Assembly: GCA_937877625.1 (NCBI GenBank)
Contig: CALFJG010000079.1
Span: 1-8,046 of the forward strand
Direction of reading: 5' to 3'
DNA length: 8,046 nt
From: an uncultured Prevotellaceae bacterium
GTDB lineage: Bacteria > Bacteroidota > Bacteroidia > Bacteroidales > Bacteroidaceae
The first letter of the stretch is position 1. Each line of letters begins with the position of its first letter. The notes under the pieces were generated by a model. That model made no database searches. It was not told where the DNA came from and was given only the letters and a program-made list of their open reading frames with translations. The position numbers and the translations under genes are program-made. Positions 1 through 5,814 of the stretch are shown here, piece after piece.

Positions 1-135
1 AAAATTTCAAAGCACTTGAAAAAAATTTCAAAGCACTTGAAAAAAATTTTCAAGCGGTCCGGAAAAATTTTTCAGAGGCCTTGAAAAAATTTTTCAGAGG
101 CTTTGTAAAAAAATTTCAAGCCCCTCCGGAAAAAA
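1..135. repeat. degenerate A-tract/T-tract repeat array (about six units)
   Basis: About six imperfect units of 20-23 bp can be read. Each begins with 4-7 A followed by 3-5 T, then CAAAG, CAAG or CAGAGG and a variable GC-rich end. A-tracts start near 1, 19, 40, 63, 84 and 107, with a last A run near 130. The first two units are nearly identical (AATTTCAAAGCACTTGA), while later ones diverge (CAGAGGCCTTG, CAGAGGCTTTG, CAAGCCCCTCCGG). Where units join, the arms TTGAAA and TTTCAA form short inverted repeats. The spacing is about two helical turns, so the A-tracts would be nearly in phase and the DNA should be curved. No spacer structure like CRISPR is present and no protein is encoded. It lies beyond the 3' end of the leftmost minus-strand gene; 136-287 shows nothing I recognise. 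The array may continue off the left edge. Confidence 0.8.
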
Positions 136-287
136 CTTAGGCAATGCGAAAATTGGCGAGGAGGATGCACCGATTTTGAAAAACCCTGTTGATTGTTTCT
201 AACGAACTCTACCGCTACACATCATTGCCGGCACCGCTCAGAAAGGGCAAGAAGTCGCCGTGGCGGGGAAACAAAGAGAAACTCCGC

Positions 288-686
288 CTATGCACGCTTC
301 TTCGCGCTGCGCAGATAAGAGCAAAAAGCCCAAAAAGGGCGACGACAAAGGTAGGTGGGGTCGTTTTGGTGCGCGTATGCCTCGCGCTCGAAGGCGATAT
401 TAAAATAGGCTTGGCGGGCTAACGATTGACGGAGACGACTATCCTTATGCGCTTTTTGGCGAGCGCATCTCTGCAAACCTACTTGCAAGAAGCGAATAGC
501 CCATTCGAGAAGATACCACACATAAAACGGCACAACAAGCAACTCGCGGCACTGATGCCAGTGGATAGTTTCGTGGCGGAGGAGCGAGGGAGTGAGCCGC
601 ACTCCGCGCTTAAGCAACAGAACATACCCAAAAGCCATTGCTGCATAGGGCTTCAACGGGAGATACCGTGTGCGAAAAACAATCAT
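288..686 (-). CDS. conserved small HExxH protein, putative membrane-associated metalloprotease-like
   Basis: This 132-residue protein resembles an uncharacterised Bacteroidota family. Residues 38-42 are HETIH, a zinc-peptidase-like HExxH motif, with a further Glu at 48. A hydrophobic stretch follows at about 49-60 (LLVVPFYVWYLL), and an FEREAYAHQ segment at 99-107 supplies conserved acidic and His residues. An N-terminal hydrophobic patch (about 15-25) could be a membrane contact. The tail is basic (AKKRA). That it is an active protease is inference from the motif; residues 99-107 are a plausible site for another metal ligand. The ATG at 684-686 gives a full-length reading; a Met at residue 17 is an alternative. 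It lies 204 bp downstream of the lipoprotein gene on the same strand. That gap shows no TAnnTTTG promoter and no gene I can support, so co-transcription with the lipoprotein gene is possible. Confidence 0.7.
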   Translation of the reverse strand: MIVFRTRYLPLKPYAAMAFGYVLLLKRGVRLTPSLLRHETIHWHQCRELLVVPFYVWYLLEWAIRFLQVGLQRCARQKAHKDSRLRQSLARQAYFNIAFEREAYAHQNDPTYLCRRPFWAFCSYLRSAKKRA

Positions 687-890
687 TATTCCGAGGCATT
701 AACGCCGCACTCCACTATTACTCTTTCAAAACACAGTGTCCTTCACACACCCTCCATAAAAGGAATGTCCCCTTGCGCACCTTCGTGGAAAAACAACAAA
801 TGCGCTCGAAGAATGATGGGCAGAAGCCACATCCGCCGGAGGGACATTGTTTAAAAAAAACAACTCTTGAAAAAAAGGCTTTTGTGGCGT

Positions 891-1571
891 TTATCTGCCG
901 CGCTGATAGCTGATTTCGTAGAAACACGGATAGACAAGCGAACTCTGATTTGTGTGCCCCACACTACTTGGTGCTATGATACGCACCAGAGCCACCTCGT
1001 CCGACGGTGTTTCCTGACGTCCCAGCTTCACATACTGCAACGGCGTAAGCCACGCACTGGGTACACTGCTGCCATAAATCGTGCGCATCACACCGCTCTG
1101 AAACGTGCCGGAAAGCACCCCGTAGCTGTTTGTGACGTTCATAATATCGGGCATAGTGGTCGTAGAGAGTGTGCGGTTGCTGCTCTGTATGGAATCGCCC
1201 GAGAGGTTGTACTCCAGATACCGACATAGCACCGCCGTACTCTCGCCGTCTTTAATCACCTCGCCCGTGCCGCGCCGCACAATTTGCATATACAAACCCG
1301 TATTGGAGAAGAGTACATACTCATTACGCGAGAGATCTGTCACCGTGTCTTCTTCAAACTCCTCCTGGCTGATTACGTTGATAGGATCTACCTGCAAGAT
1401 ACTCACTCCCTCGGAATTTGTCAGCGTCACGCCGTTAGCTACAAAGTTAGCAACCAACTTGCGCTCTGTCTTGCGCAACTCAGCATAGCTATCATCATCA
1501 TCGTTGCAAGCCACAAGGCAAGGCATTAAACCCACAAGGGCTGCCAGCGGAAATATGCGGAAAAAGTTCAT
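891..1571 (-). CDS. DUF4827-like lipoprotein with FKBP-like fold, probably surface-exposed
   Basis: The product is 226 residues from the chosen start. Residues 1-21 form a lipoprotein signal peptide: a short N-region with Arg5, a hydrophobic core, then the lipobox LVAC with lipidated Cys22. Directly after it comes NDDDD (23-27), resembling the acidic export signal that directs Bacteroidota lipoproteins to the cell surface. The segment NEYVLFSNTGLYMQIVRRGTG (83-103) matches the core I associate with DUF4827 proteins, which resemble FKBP-type peptidyl-prolyl isomerases; isomerase activity is not shown. An in-frame ATG 12 codons upstream (1605-1607) exists. I prefer 1569-1571 because the signal peptide begins there and a TAnnTTTG element at 1594-1601 lies between the two starts, so the longer form would start upstream of the promoter. 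The gene diverges from the DUF721 gene. Confidence 0.82.
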   Translation of the reverse strand: MNFFRIFPLAALVGLMPCLVACNDDDDSYAELRKTERKLVANFVANGVTLTNSEGVSILQVDPINVISQEEFEEDTVTDLSRNEYVLFSNTGLYMQIVRRGTGEVIKDGESTAVLCRYLEYNLSGDSIQSSNRTLSTTTMPDIMNVTNSYGVLSGTFQSGVMRTIYGSSVPSAWLTPLQYVKLGRQETPSDEVALVRIIAPSSVGHTNQSSLVYPCFYEISYQRGR

Positions 1572-1593
1572 GGCAAAATTTGTTTTGTGGCTG

Positions 1594-1625
1594 CAAAAAT
1601 AGTGCATCCGCGCGAATTACACGAA
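1594..1625 (-). promoter_or_regulatory. Bacteroidota-type promoter for the lipoprotein gene
   Basis: Read on the minus strand, TATTTTTG (1601 down to 1594) fits the -7 consensus TAnnTTTG exactly. A TTCG (1625 down to 1622), one mismatch from the -33 TTTG, lies 20 nt upstream, the expected spacing. Transcription would begin about 1588, leaving a leader of roughly 15-20 nt before the ATG at 1571. Confidence 0.6.
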
Positions 1626-1707
1626 TACCGCCGCACAAAACACGACAACACCGTTGCAACAAAGCCCTCCCCCACTCCCTCCGACAAAATGCTAAAAACC
1701 GCTGAAC

Positions 1708-1740
1708 TTTTGTGTACCTCGGCAACTTGGCGTACCTTTG
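1708..1740 (+). promoter_or_regulatory. Bacteroidota-type promoter for the DUF721 gene
   Basis: TACCTTTG (1733-1740) is an exact match to the -7 consensus TAnnTTTG, and TTTTG (1708-1712) lies 20 nt upstream as a -33 element. Both elements and the spacing agree. The predicted leader to the ATG at 1846 is about 100 nt. It is divergent to the lipoprotein promoter, with about 130 bp between the two -7 boxes. Confidence 0.68.
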
Positions 1741-1845
1741 CCACACACGCAACAAATGGTGTCCCACCCCACAACACCTGCTACACCATTCCGAAGTTGA
1801 ACGTGCCGCACGCCTCATCCCTCTGTTCCAACCATTGCCGCCATT

Positions 1846-2136
1846 ATGAAACGTCGTAACACCGAAACGCTCTCCGCGCTGCTCGCACAGTATCTTCGCA
1901 CCGAAGGCTTAGAGACACCACTGGCCCAACGGCGTGCCGAGGACGCGTGGCCTCACATCGTCGGACAGCAAGCTGCCGGATGTACCGAACACGTGGCGGT
2001 ACACGGGCAGACGATGGTGGTGCGGCTCTCCTCACCCATCGTGCGCCACGAACTATTTATGCGACGGGAGGAAATCATTGAGAAGCTCAACACAGCAGCC
2101 GGCCGTCAGATTATCTACAACCTGCACCTCACGTAA
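1846..2136 (+). CDS. DUF721 family protein (DciA-like)
   Basis: This 96-residue protein has the architecture of the small Bacteroidota DUF721 proteins. An N-terminal helix carries MKRRNTETLSALLAQYL, then comes the family-typical AWPHIVGQQAAG region (about 34-45). A beta-rich segment VHGQTMVVRLSSPIVRHEL (about 52-70) follows, and the end is helical with INLH-like residues (IIYNLHLT). Relatives such as DciA help load the replicative helicase DnaB in bacteria lacking DnaC. That role for this short form is inferred from family membership. The start sits about 105 nt after a well-formed promoter, and the extreme N-terminus looks complete. The stop is followed by 148 bp that hold the dapB promoter. 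Confidence 0.8.
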   Translation: MKRRNTETLSALLAQYLRTEGLETPLAQRRAEDAWPHIVGQQAAGCTEHVAVHGQTMVVRLSSPIVRHELFMRREEIIEKLNTAAGRQIIYNLHLT

Positions 2137-2245
2137 AGAAAACAACACCTCGTTTGCGTACCGCAGAAGTCTTCACGCTTGTGCCACAGTGCTTAGCTAC
2201 ACGTTTTTTAACAACCGAGCAACGGCATATCCCACCAAGATAGCG

Positions 2246-2253
2246 TACTTTTG
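2246..2253 (+). promoter_or_regulatory. probable -7 promoter element upstream of dapB
   Basis: TACTTTTG matches TAnnTTTG exactly and lies 31 nt before the dapB ATG at 2285. No TTTG-like -33 element is seen at 19-21 nt upstream, so this is weaker than the DUF721 promoter. An A-rich leader (2261-2278) precedes the start codon, as is common in Bacteroidota genes that lack a Shine-Dalgarno sequence. Confidence 0.5.
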
Positions 2254-2284
2254 TGCGCCAAAACAAAAAAACAAACTCTTCCTT

Positions 2285-3040
2285 ATGAAAATAGCACTTA
2301 TCGGCTACGGGAAAATGGGGCGTATGATTGAAGAAATAGCCCTACAACGCGGCCACGAGATAGTAAGCATCATTGACATAAACAACCGCCAAGACTTTGA
2401 CACCGATGCCTTTCGCAGTGCCGAAGTAGCCATAGAGTTTACCGCACCCAGTGCCGCCTACGACAACATCTGCCAGGCATTCAATCAAGGCGTAAAAGTG
2501 GTGAGCGGCTCTACGGGTTGGATAACGCAACACGGCGAGGAGATGCGCCAACGCTGTTGGAACGAAGGCAAGACCTTACTCTGGTCGTCAAATTTCAGTG
2601 TGGGCGTAGCCATATTTCGCGCGCTGAACCGCAAACTGGCACAGATAATGAACGCGTATCCACAATACGATGTATGCCTGCAAGAAACCCACCACACGCA
2701 CAAGCTCGATGCGCCGAGCGGCACAGCTATCACACTGGCCGAACAAATCGTTTGCGAGCTTGACCGCAAAGACGGCTGGCAGCGTGGCATCACACGCTTA
2801 GCCGACGGCTCACGCGAAGGCTCTATGCAATGCCCCGCCGAGAAAGTGCGCGTGGATGCCGTGCGCAGTGGAGAAATTCCCGGCATACACACCATTACCT
2901 ACGACAGCCCCGAAGACTGTATCAGCATAACCCACAGCGCACACTCCCGACGCGGCTTCGCACTCGGTGCCGTACTCGCCGCTGAATATGTGGCACGCAA
3001 CGAGGGGTGGCTAACTATTGACAATCTCTTCAACTTCTAA
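2285..3040 (+). CDS. dapB: 4-hydroxy-tetrahydrodipicolinate reductase
   Basis: DapB reduces 4-hydroxy-tetrahydrodipicolinate to tetrahydrodipicolinate with NAD(P)H, in the cytoplasmic pathway to diaminopimelate (cell wall) and lysine. The 251-residue protein opens with the dinucleotide-binding loop GYGKMG (7-12), has EFTAPSA (51-57) and GSTGW (75-79), and carries the catalytic signature ETHHTHKLDAPSGTA (134-148). By comparison with the E. coli enzyme, His136 is the acid/base residue and Lys140 the donor. The C-terminal GFALGAVLAAE region is also typical. It is somewhat shorter than the E. coli enzyme (273), as is usual in Bacteroidota. The open frame extends upstream to 1934, overlapping the DUF721 gene, but the start at 2285 is right: Rossmann homology begins immediately and a promoter lies just before it. 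lepB begins 11 bp after the stop, implying an operon. Confidence 0.96.
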   Translation: MKIALIGYGKMGRMIEEIALQRGHEIVSIIDINNRQDFDTDAFRSAEVAIEFTAPSAAYDNICQAFNQGVKVVSGSTGWITQHGEEMRQRCWNEGKTLLWSSNFSVGVAIFRALNRKLAQIMNAYPQYDVCLQETHHTHKLDAPSGTAITLAEQIVCELDRKDGWQRGITRLADGSREGSMQCPAEKVRVDAVRSGEIPGIHTITYDSPEDCISITHSAHSRRGFALGAVLAAEYVARNEGWLTIDNLFNF

Positions 3041-3051
3041 CACTTCCCCCG

Positions 3052-4491
3052 ATGTCTCTACACAACATTCCAAAGAAAAGCTGGATAAAATTCGCCATTG
3101 TCGCCACGCTCTACTTGCTCTTCCTGCTCTGGGTGGGCTCTTGGTGGGGGCTGCTCGTCCTTCCGTTTATCTTCGACATTTATATCACCAAGAAAATACC
3201 GTGGAACTGGTGGAAAAACACTAAGAACCCCACAACACGCACCCTCTTAGGCTGGGTGGATGCCATAGTATTTGCACTCGTGGCCGTGTACTTCCTCAAT
3301 CAGTTTCTCTTTCAAAACTTTGTCATTCCCAGCTCGTCGCTCGAGAAAACATTGCTCACCGGCGACTATCTCTTAGTGTCAAAAGTAAGTTATGGGCCGC
3401 GCATCCCGCAAACGCCCCTCTATATGCCACTAACGCAACACACTATGCCGCTCACAGGTACAAAATCGTATCTTGACTGGCCCCACTGGGACTATCGTCG
3501 CGTGAAAGGCCTCGGCCACCCCGCACTCAACGACATCGTGGTGTTCAACTACCCCAGCGGCGATACCGTGGCACTCGGCATACAAAACCAAGACTTCTAC
3601 CGCGTGTGCTACGAACTCGGCGACCAGCTCGTGCATCTGAGCGACCAGCTGAGCAAAGACACGCCCTACGACAAAGCACAACAAATCTATCGTCGCATCT
3701 ATCAGGCCGGACACCAACACATAGCCAAACACCCCGAAGAATTTGGTGAGATAGTAAGTCGCCCCACCGACCGCCGCGAGAACTATGTGAAACGCCTCGT
3801 AGGAATGCCCGGCGACACCTTGCTAATTAAAGACGGGAAGGTCTACCTCAACGGCAAGCTCAACCCCAACGGCAAGTTTGTACAGTATGGCTACTTTGTG
3901 GAGTGGAACGTATTCCCTGACGACGACATAAAAAAAGAATTCGGCATCACCACCGAAGATCTTACTCTCGTTTCGCCAAGCAACAAGCCATTAGTCACCT
4001 ACACGCCACTCTCTGACGATGTGAAGAAACGCCTTCTGGCACGCAAAGGACTCGTAGCTTCTATCAAACCCGCCGAGCCACTCGCACAATGGCTCTACCC
4101 GCAGAATAAATACACCGGGTGGACAACAAGCGACTACGGCCCACTCTGGATACCACAAAAAGGAGCCACCATTAAACTCACACTCGACAACCTGCCGTTC
4201 TACGAACGCCCTATACGCGCCTATGAAGGAAATACGCTGAACGTTGAAAGAGGGAAAATACGCATCAACGGCAAAGAAACCACAGAATATACCTTTAAGC
4301 AAGACTATTACTGGATGCAAGGCGACAACCGCGATAACAGCGCTGATTCACGCTTCTGGGGCTTCGTGCCTGAAGACCACATCGTCGGGAAACCGCTGTT
4401 TATCTGGCTATCACTCGACCCCGACTACGGATGGACTGAAGGCAAGATACGCTGGAGCCGCCTATTTAACTGGGTAAGCCACATAGAATAA
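3052..4491 (+). CDS. lepB: signal peptidase I, long Bacteroidota form
   Basis: This 479-residue membrane protease cleaves signal peptides from exported proteins at the outer face of the cytoplasmic membrane. Hydrophobic segments at about 12-41 and 68-82 anchor it. The catalytic Ser-Lys dyad is recognisable: Ser96 within PSSSLEKTL (93-101) and Lys247 within YVKRLVGMPGD (245-255). The conserved box GDNRDNSADSRFWGFVP is at 424-440. The spacing is unusual relative to E. coli LepB: about 150 residues between Ser and Lys (55 in E. coli) and about 177 more to GDNRD. Long forms with such insertions are known in Bacteroidota, so this is not a fusion artefact. It starts 11 bp after dapB and probably shares its transcript. 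In related genomes as I recall them, a second shorter lepB and a WbqC gene often follow; here no second copy is present and foreign-looking DNA intervenes. Confidence 0.95.
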   Translation: MSLHNIPKKSWIKFAIVATLYLLFLLWVGSWWGLLVLPFIFDIYITKKIPWNWWKNTKNPTTRTLLGWVDAIVFALVAVYFLNQFLFQNFVIPSSSLEKTLLTGDYLLVSKVSYGPRIPQTPLYMPLTQHTMPLTGTKSYLDWPHWDYRRVKGLGHPALNDIVVFNYPSGDTVALGIQNQDFYRVCYELGDQLVHLSDQLSKDTPYDKAQQIYRRIYQAGHQHIAKHPEEFGEIVSRPTDRRENYVKRLVGMPGDTLLIKDGKVYLNGKLNPNGKFVQYGYFVEWNVFPDDDIKKEFGITTEDLTLVSPSNKPLVTYTPLSDDVKKRLLARKGLVASIKPAEPLAQWLYPQNKYTGWTTSDYGPLWIPQKGATIKLTLDNLPFYERPIRAYEGNTLNVERGKIRINGKETTEYTFKQDYYWMQGDNRDNSADSRFWGFVPEDHIVGKPLFIWLSLDPDYGWTEGKIRWSRLFNWVSHIE

Positions 4492-4805
4492 CGAAGTACC
4501 GCTATCAATTAGGGTTATGCGCCTTCTATGACAAACTGCTTCCTGTCTCGCTCGCACATCATTTGACTTAAGACGGGGTATAATAATTCTCACGGTTCAG
4601 TTTGACATAGATGTGGCTTTAGCCTTTGTCATCTTTATGACTCTTTTTGCTTCTTTCTGTAAGTTTTATCGGTTGTGTAGCCCGCTACATTCACTCTTCA
4701 ACTGACAGACTGAAAGCAAAAATAGCTCAGAAACCTGACAAAGCGAATTAATACAACCCACCATTAAAGATTTGATAGAATACGACTCTTAATAATTCAG
4801 ATTCT
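4492..4805. other. 314-bp region with no recognisable gene
   Basis: No gene can be supported here. Short open stretches exist: one at about 4604-4702 reads as a hydrophobic peptide (ALAFVIFMTLFASFCK), and another at about 4635-4751 ends in AKIAQKPDKAN before TAA. Neither has a clear start or a family I recognise, and they could be remnants of a decayed mobile-element gene. On the minus strand TATTTTTG (4724 down to 4717) fits a -7 element, pointing back towards lepB. On the plus strand AAGATTTG (4767-4774) is one mismatch from TAnnTTTG and lies 31 nt before the NurA-like start. GGCTTTAGCC (4615-4624) is a small inverted repeat. Confidence 0.5.
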
Positions 4806-5776
4806 ATGGGCAAAATCCTCGACTTTATTGCAGGCGAAACGCAGGGCAAACGATTTGCTTCGTTCAAGTACTGCTACGATGACACGTTAGAGCCGATAGA
4901 ATACGACCCTGACGAAGAGCATTATATCAATATGAAGGACTATGCAGAGAGTGTTCACGACCCGAAGATGCGTGATATGACTGCAAGAGCCGAACTATGC
5001 CGCCAAGGGCCACCACTCTTCAAATACTTCCTTGACGGTTCGCGCAGGGTGTATAAGGTAGATGATATTCAGTACGACAAGAAAGTGTTCCCAGTCATCA
5101 GTGGACAAGTTTCTGTAGCGTGTTGCGGTAGGGAAATGAATGATAACTTTACATTCCGGGAGTTCCATTATGTGGAAGAGGAGTCGTATCCCGTCGTGTG
5201 TCTGCCTGTAGTTGCCAATGGTGAAGGTATCGACAATGGTGTTTTTTTCAATAACCTGAAGAACAAACTGAATGAACAGCCCTTGTTGAAGAAGTCTGGT
5301 ATTGAGATTGGCAAAGTGTGTGGTATCTGACACGCCTTGAAGGACGCGAGACGCTGGAGAACAAAGGAGTGGCGAAGATGCAAGATGAGATGGTGGATTG
5401 TGAGAAGCGTATCGTCGCCCACTTGATGAGTAGGCATCTGCTGACCCATGAAAGCTATCTGATAAAAGACGGCTCTGTGCAATACAAGCCGATGAAGTCG
5501 GGTGACTACAAGAAGCTGGCTCGCATTCGCAATAACTATCGCCACGTAGTCGGTGTGTCAAAGCGGTTCAATCCTAACCTTATGAAAGACAACAAGGGGC
5601 AGAGCAGCGCAGCTGCCATTGCCAGCCTACCGCTGTTTCACCGCACTCCTGCTTTCCTGTGGAGTCCTGGTGCAGAATGGGGCAACGTCAACTTTGCCAT
5701 CTGGTATGTGCGCATTCGTGAAAGGAGGTTTACCTCAACCCCTTATTCGGGAGTGTTGAAGATAGAAAAATGCTGA
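4806..5776 (+). pseudogene. NurA-like nuclease gene, frameshifted and apparently truncated
   Basis: Two overlapping frames read as one protein. The first (4806-5330, 174 residues) contains LFKYFLDGSRRVYKVDD, and the second (5318-5776) contains YLIKDGSVQY followed by VVGVSKRFNP and LPLFHRTPAF. The paired DGS motifs and the order of segments resemble the NurA nuclease family (5'-3' nuclease working with the HerA ATPase in DNA-end processing). Reconstructed Asp77, Glu199 and Asp221 would be the acidic metal-binding residues. Frame switches at GTGTGTGG (5316-5323): removing one GT joins ...GIEIGKV to WYLTRLEGRETLEN, giving about 322 residues. The second frame stops just after PYSGVLKIEKC, before the C-terminal residues expected for NurA, so the 3' end also seems lost. 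No HerA is nearby. NurA assignment is from memory of motifs, and a sequencing error at the GT run is possible. Confidence 0.6.
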
Positions 5777-5790
5777 TTTGAAAAAAATAG

Positions 5791-5805
5791 GAAAAAGACT
5801 TTTTC
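5791..5805 (+). other. short A/T-rich hairpin in the leader of the AlbA_2 gene
   Basis: GAAAAA-GAC-TTTTTC forms a six-pair stem with a three-base loop, ending 9 nt before the ATG at 5815. It is weak and is followed by GTTGTAGAT, not a long T run, so termination is doubtful. It might affect start-codon access or simply reflect A/T-rich sequence. No clear TAnnTTTG promoter is visible between 5777 and 5814. Confidence 0.3.
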
Positions 5806-5814
5806 GTTGTAGAT

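Noticed and set aside
1..135. CRISPR array
   Set aside because: Units are directly adjacent and degenerate, with no unique spacers and no cas genes.
764..848. Inverted repeat AATGTCCC (764-771) and GGGACATT (841-848)
   Set aside because: Eight base pairs 69 bp apart, not extended beyond the core; likely chance.
847..863. TTGTTT-AAAAA-AAACAA hairpin downstream of the lipoprotein gene as a terminator
   Set aside because: The stem is entirely weak A/T-rich pairs, without a GC core; too poor to call.
426..913. Plus-strand open frames over the HExxH gene and the following gap
   Set aside because: They run antisense to better-supported genes, show no family motifs and have arbitrary composition.
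718..927. Minus-strand 69-residue frame between the HExxH and lipoprotein genes
   Set aside because: It overlaps the end of the lipoprotein gene in another frame, is Cys/Phe-rich in a random-looking way, and has no recognisable domain or promoter.
1934..2284. N-terminal extension of the dapB frame
   Set aside because: The extension overlaps the DUF721 gene, lacks DapB similarity and would begin upstream of the likely promoter; the Rossmann motif starts at 2285.
4992..5561. Minus-strand frames across the NurA-like gene
   Set aside because: They are antisense shadows; the plus-strand frames contain coherent motifs.
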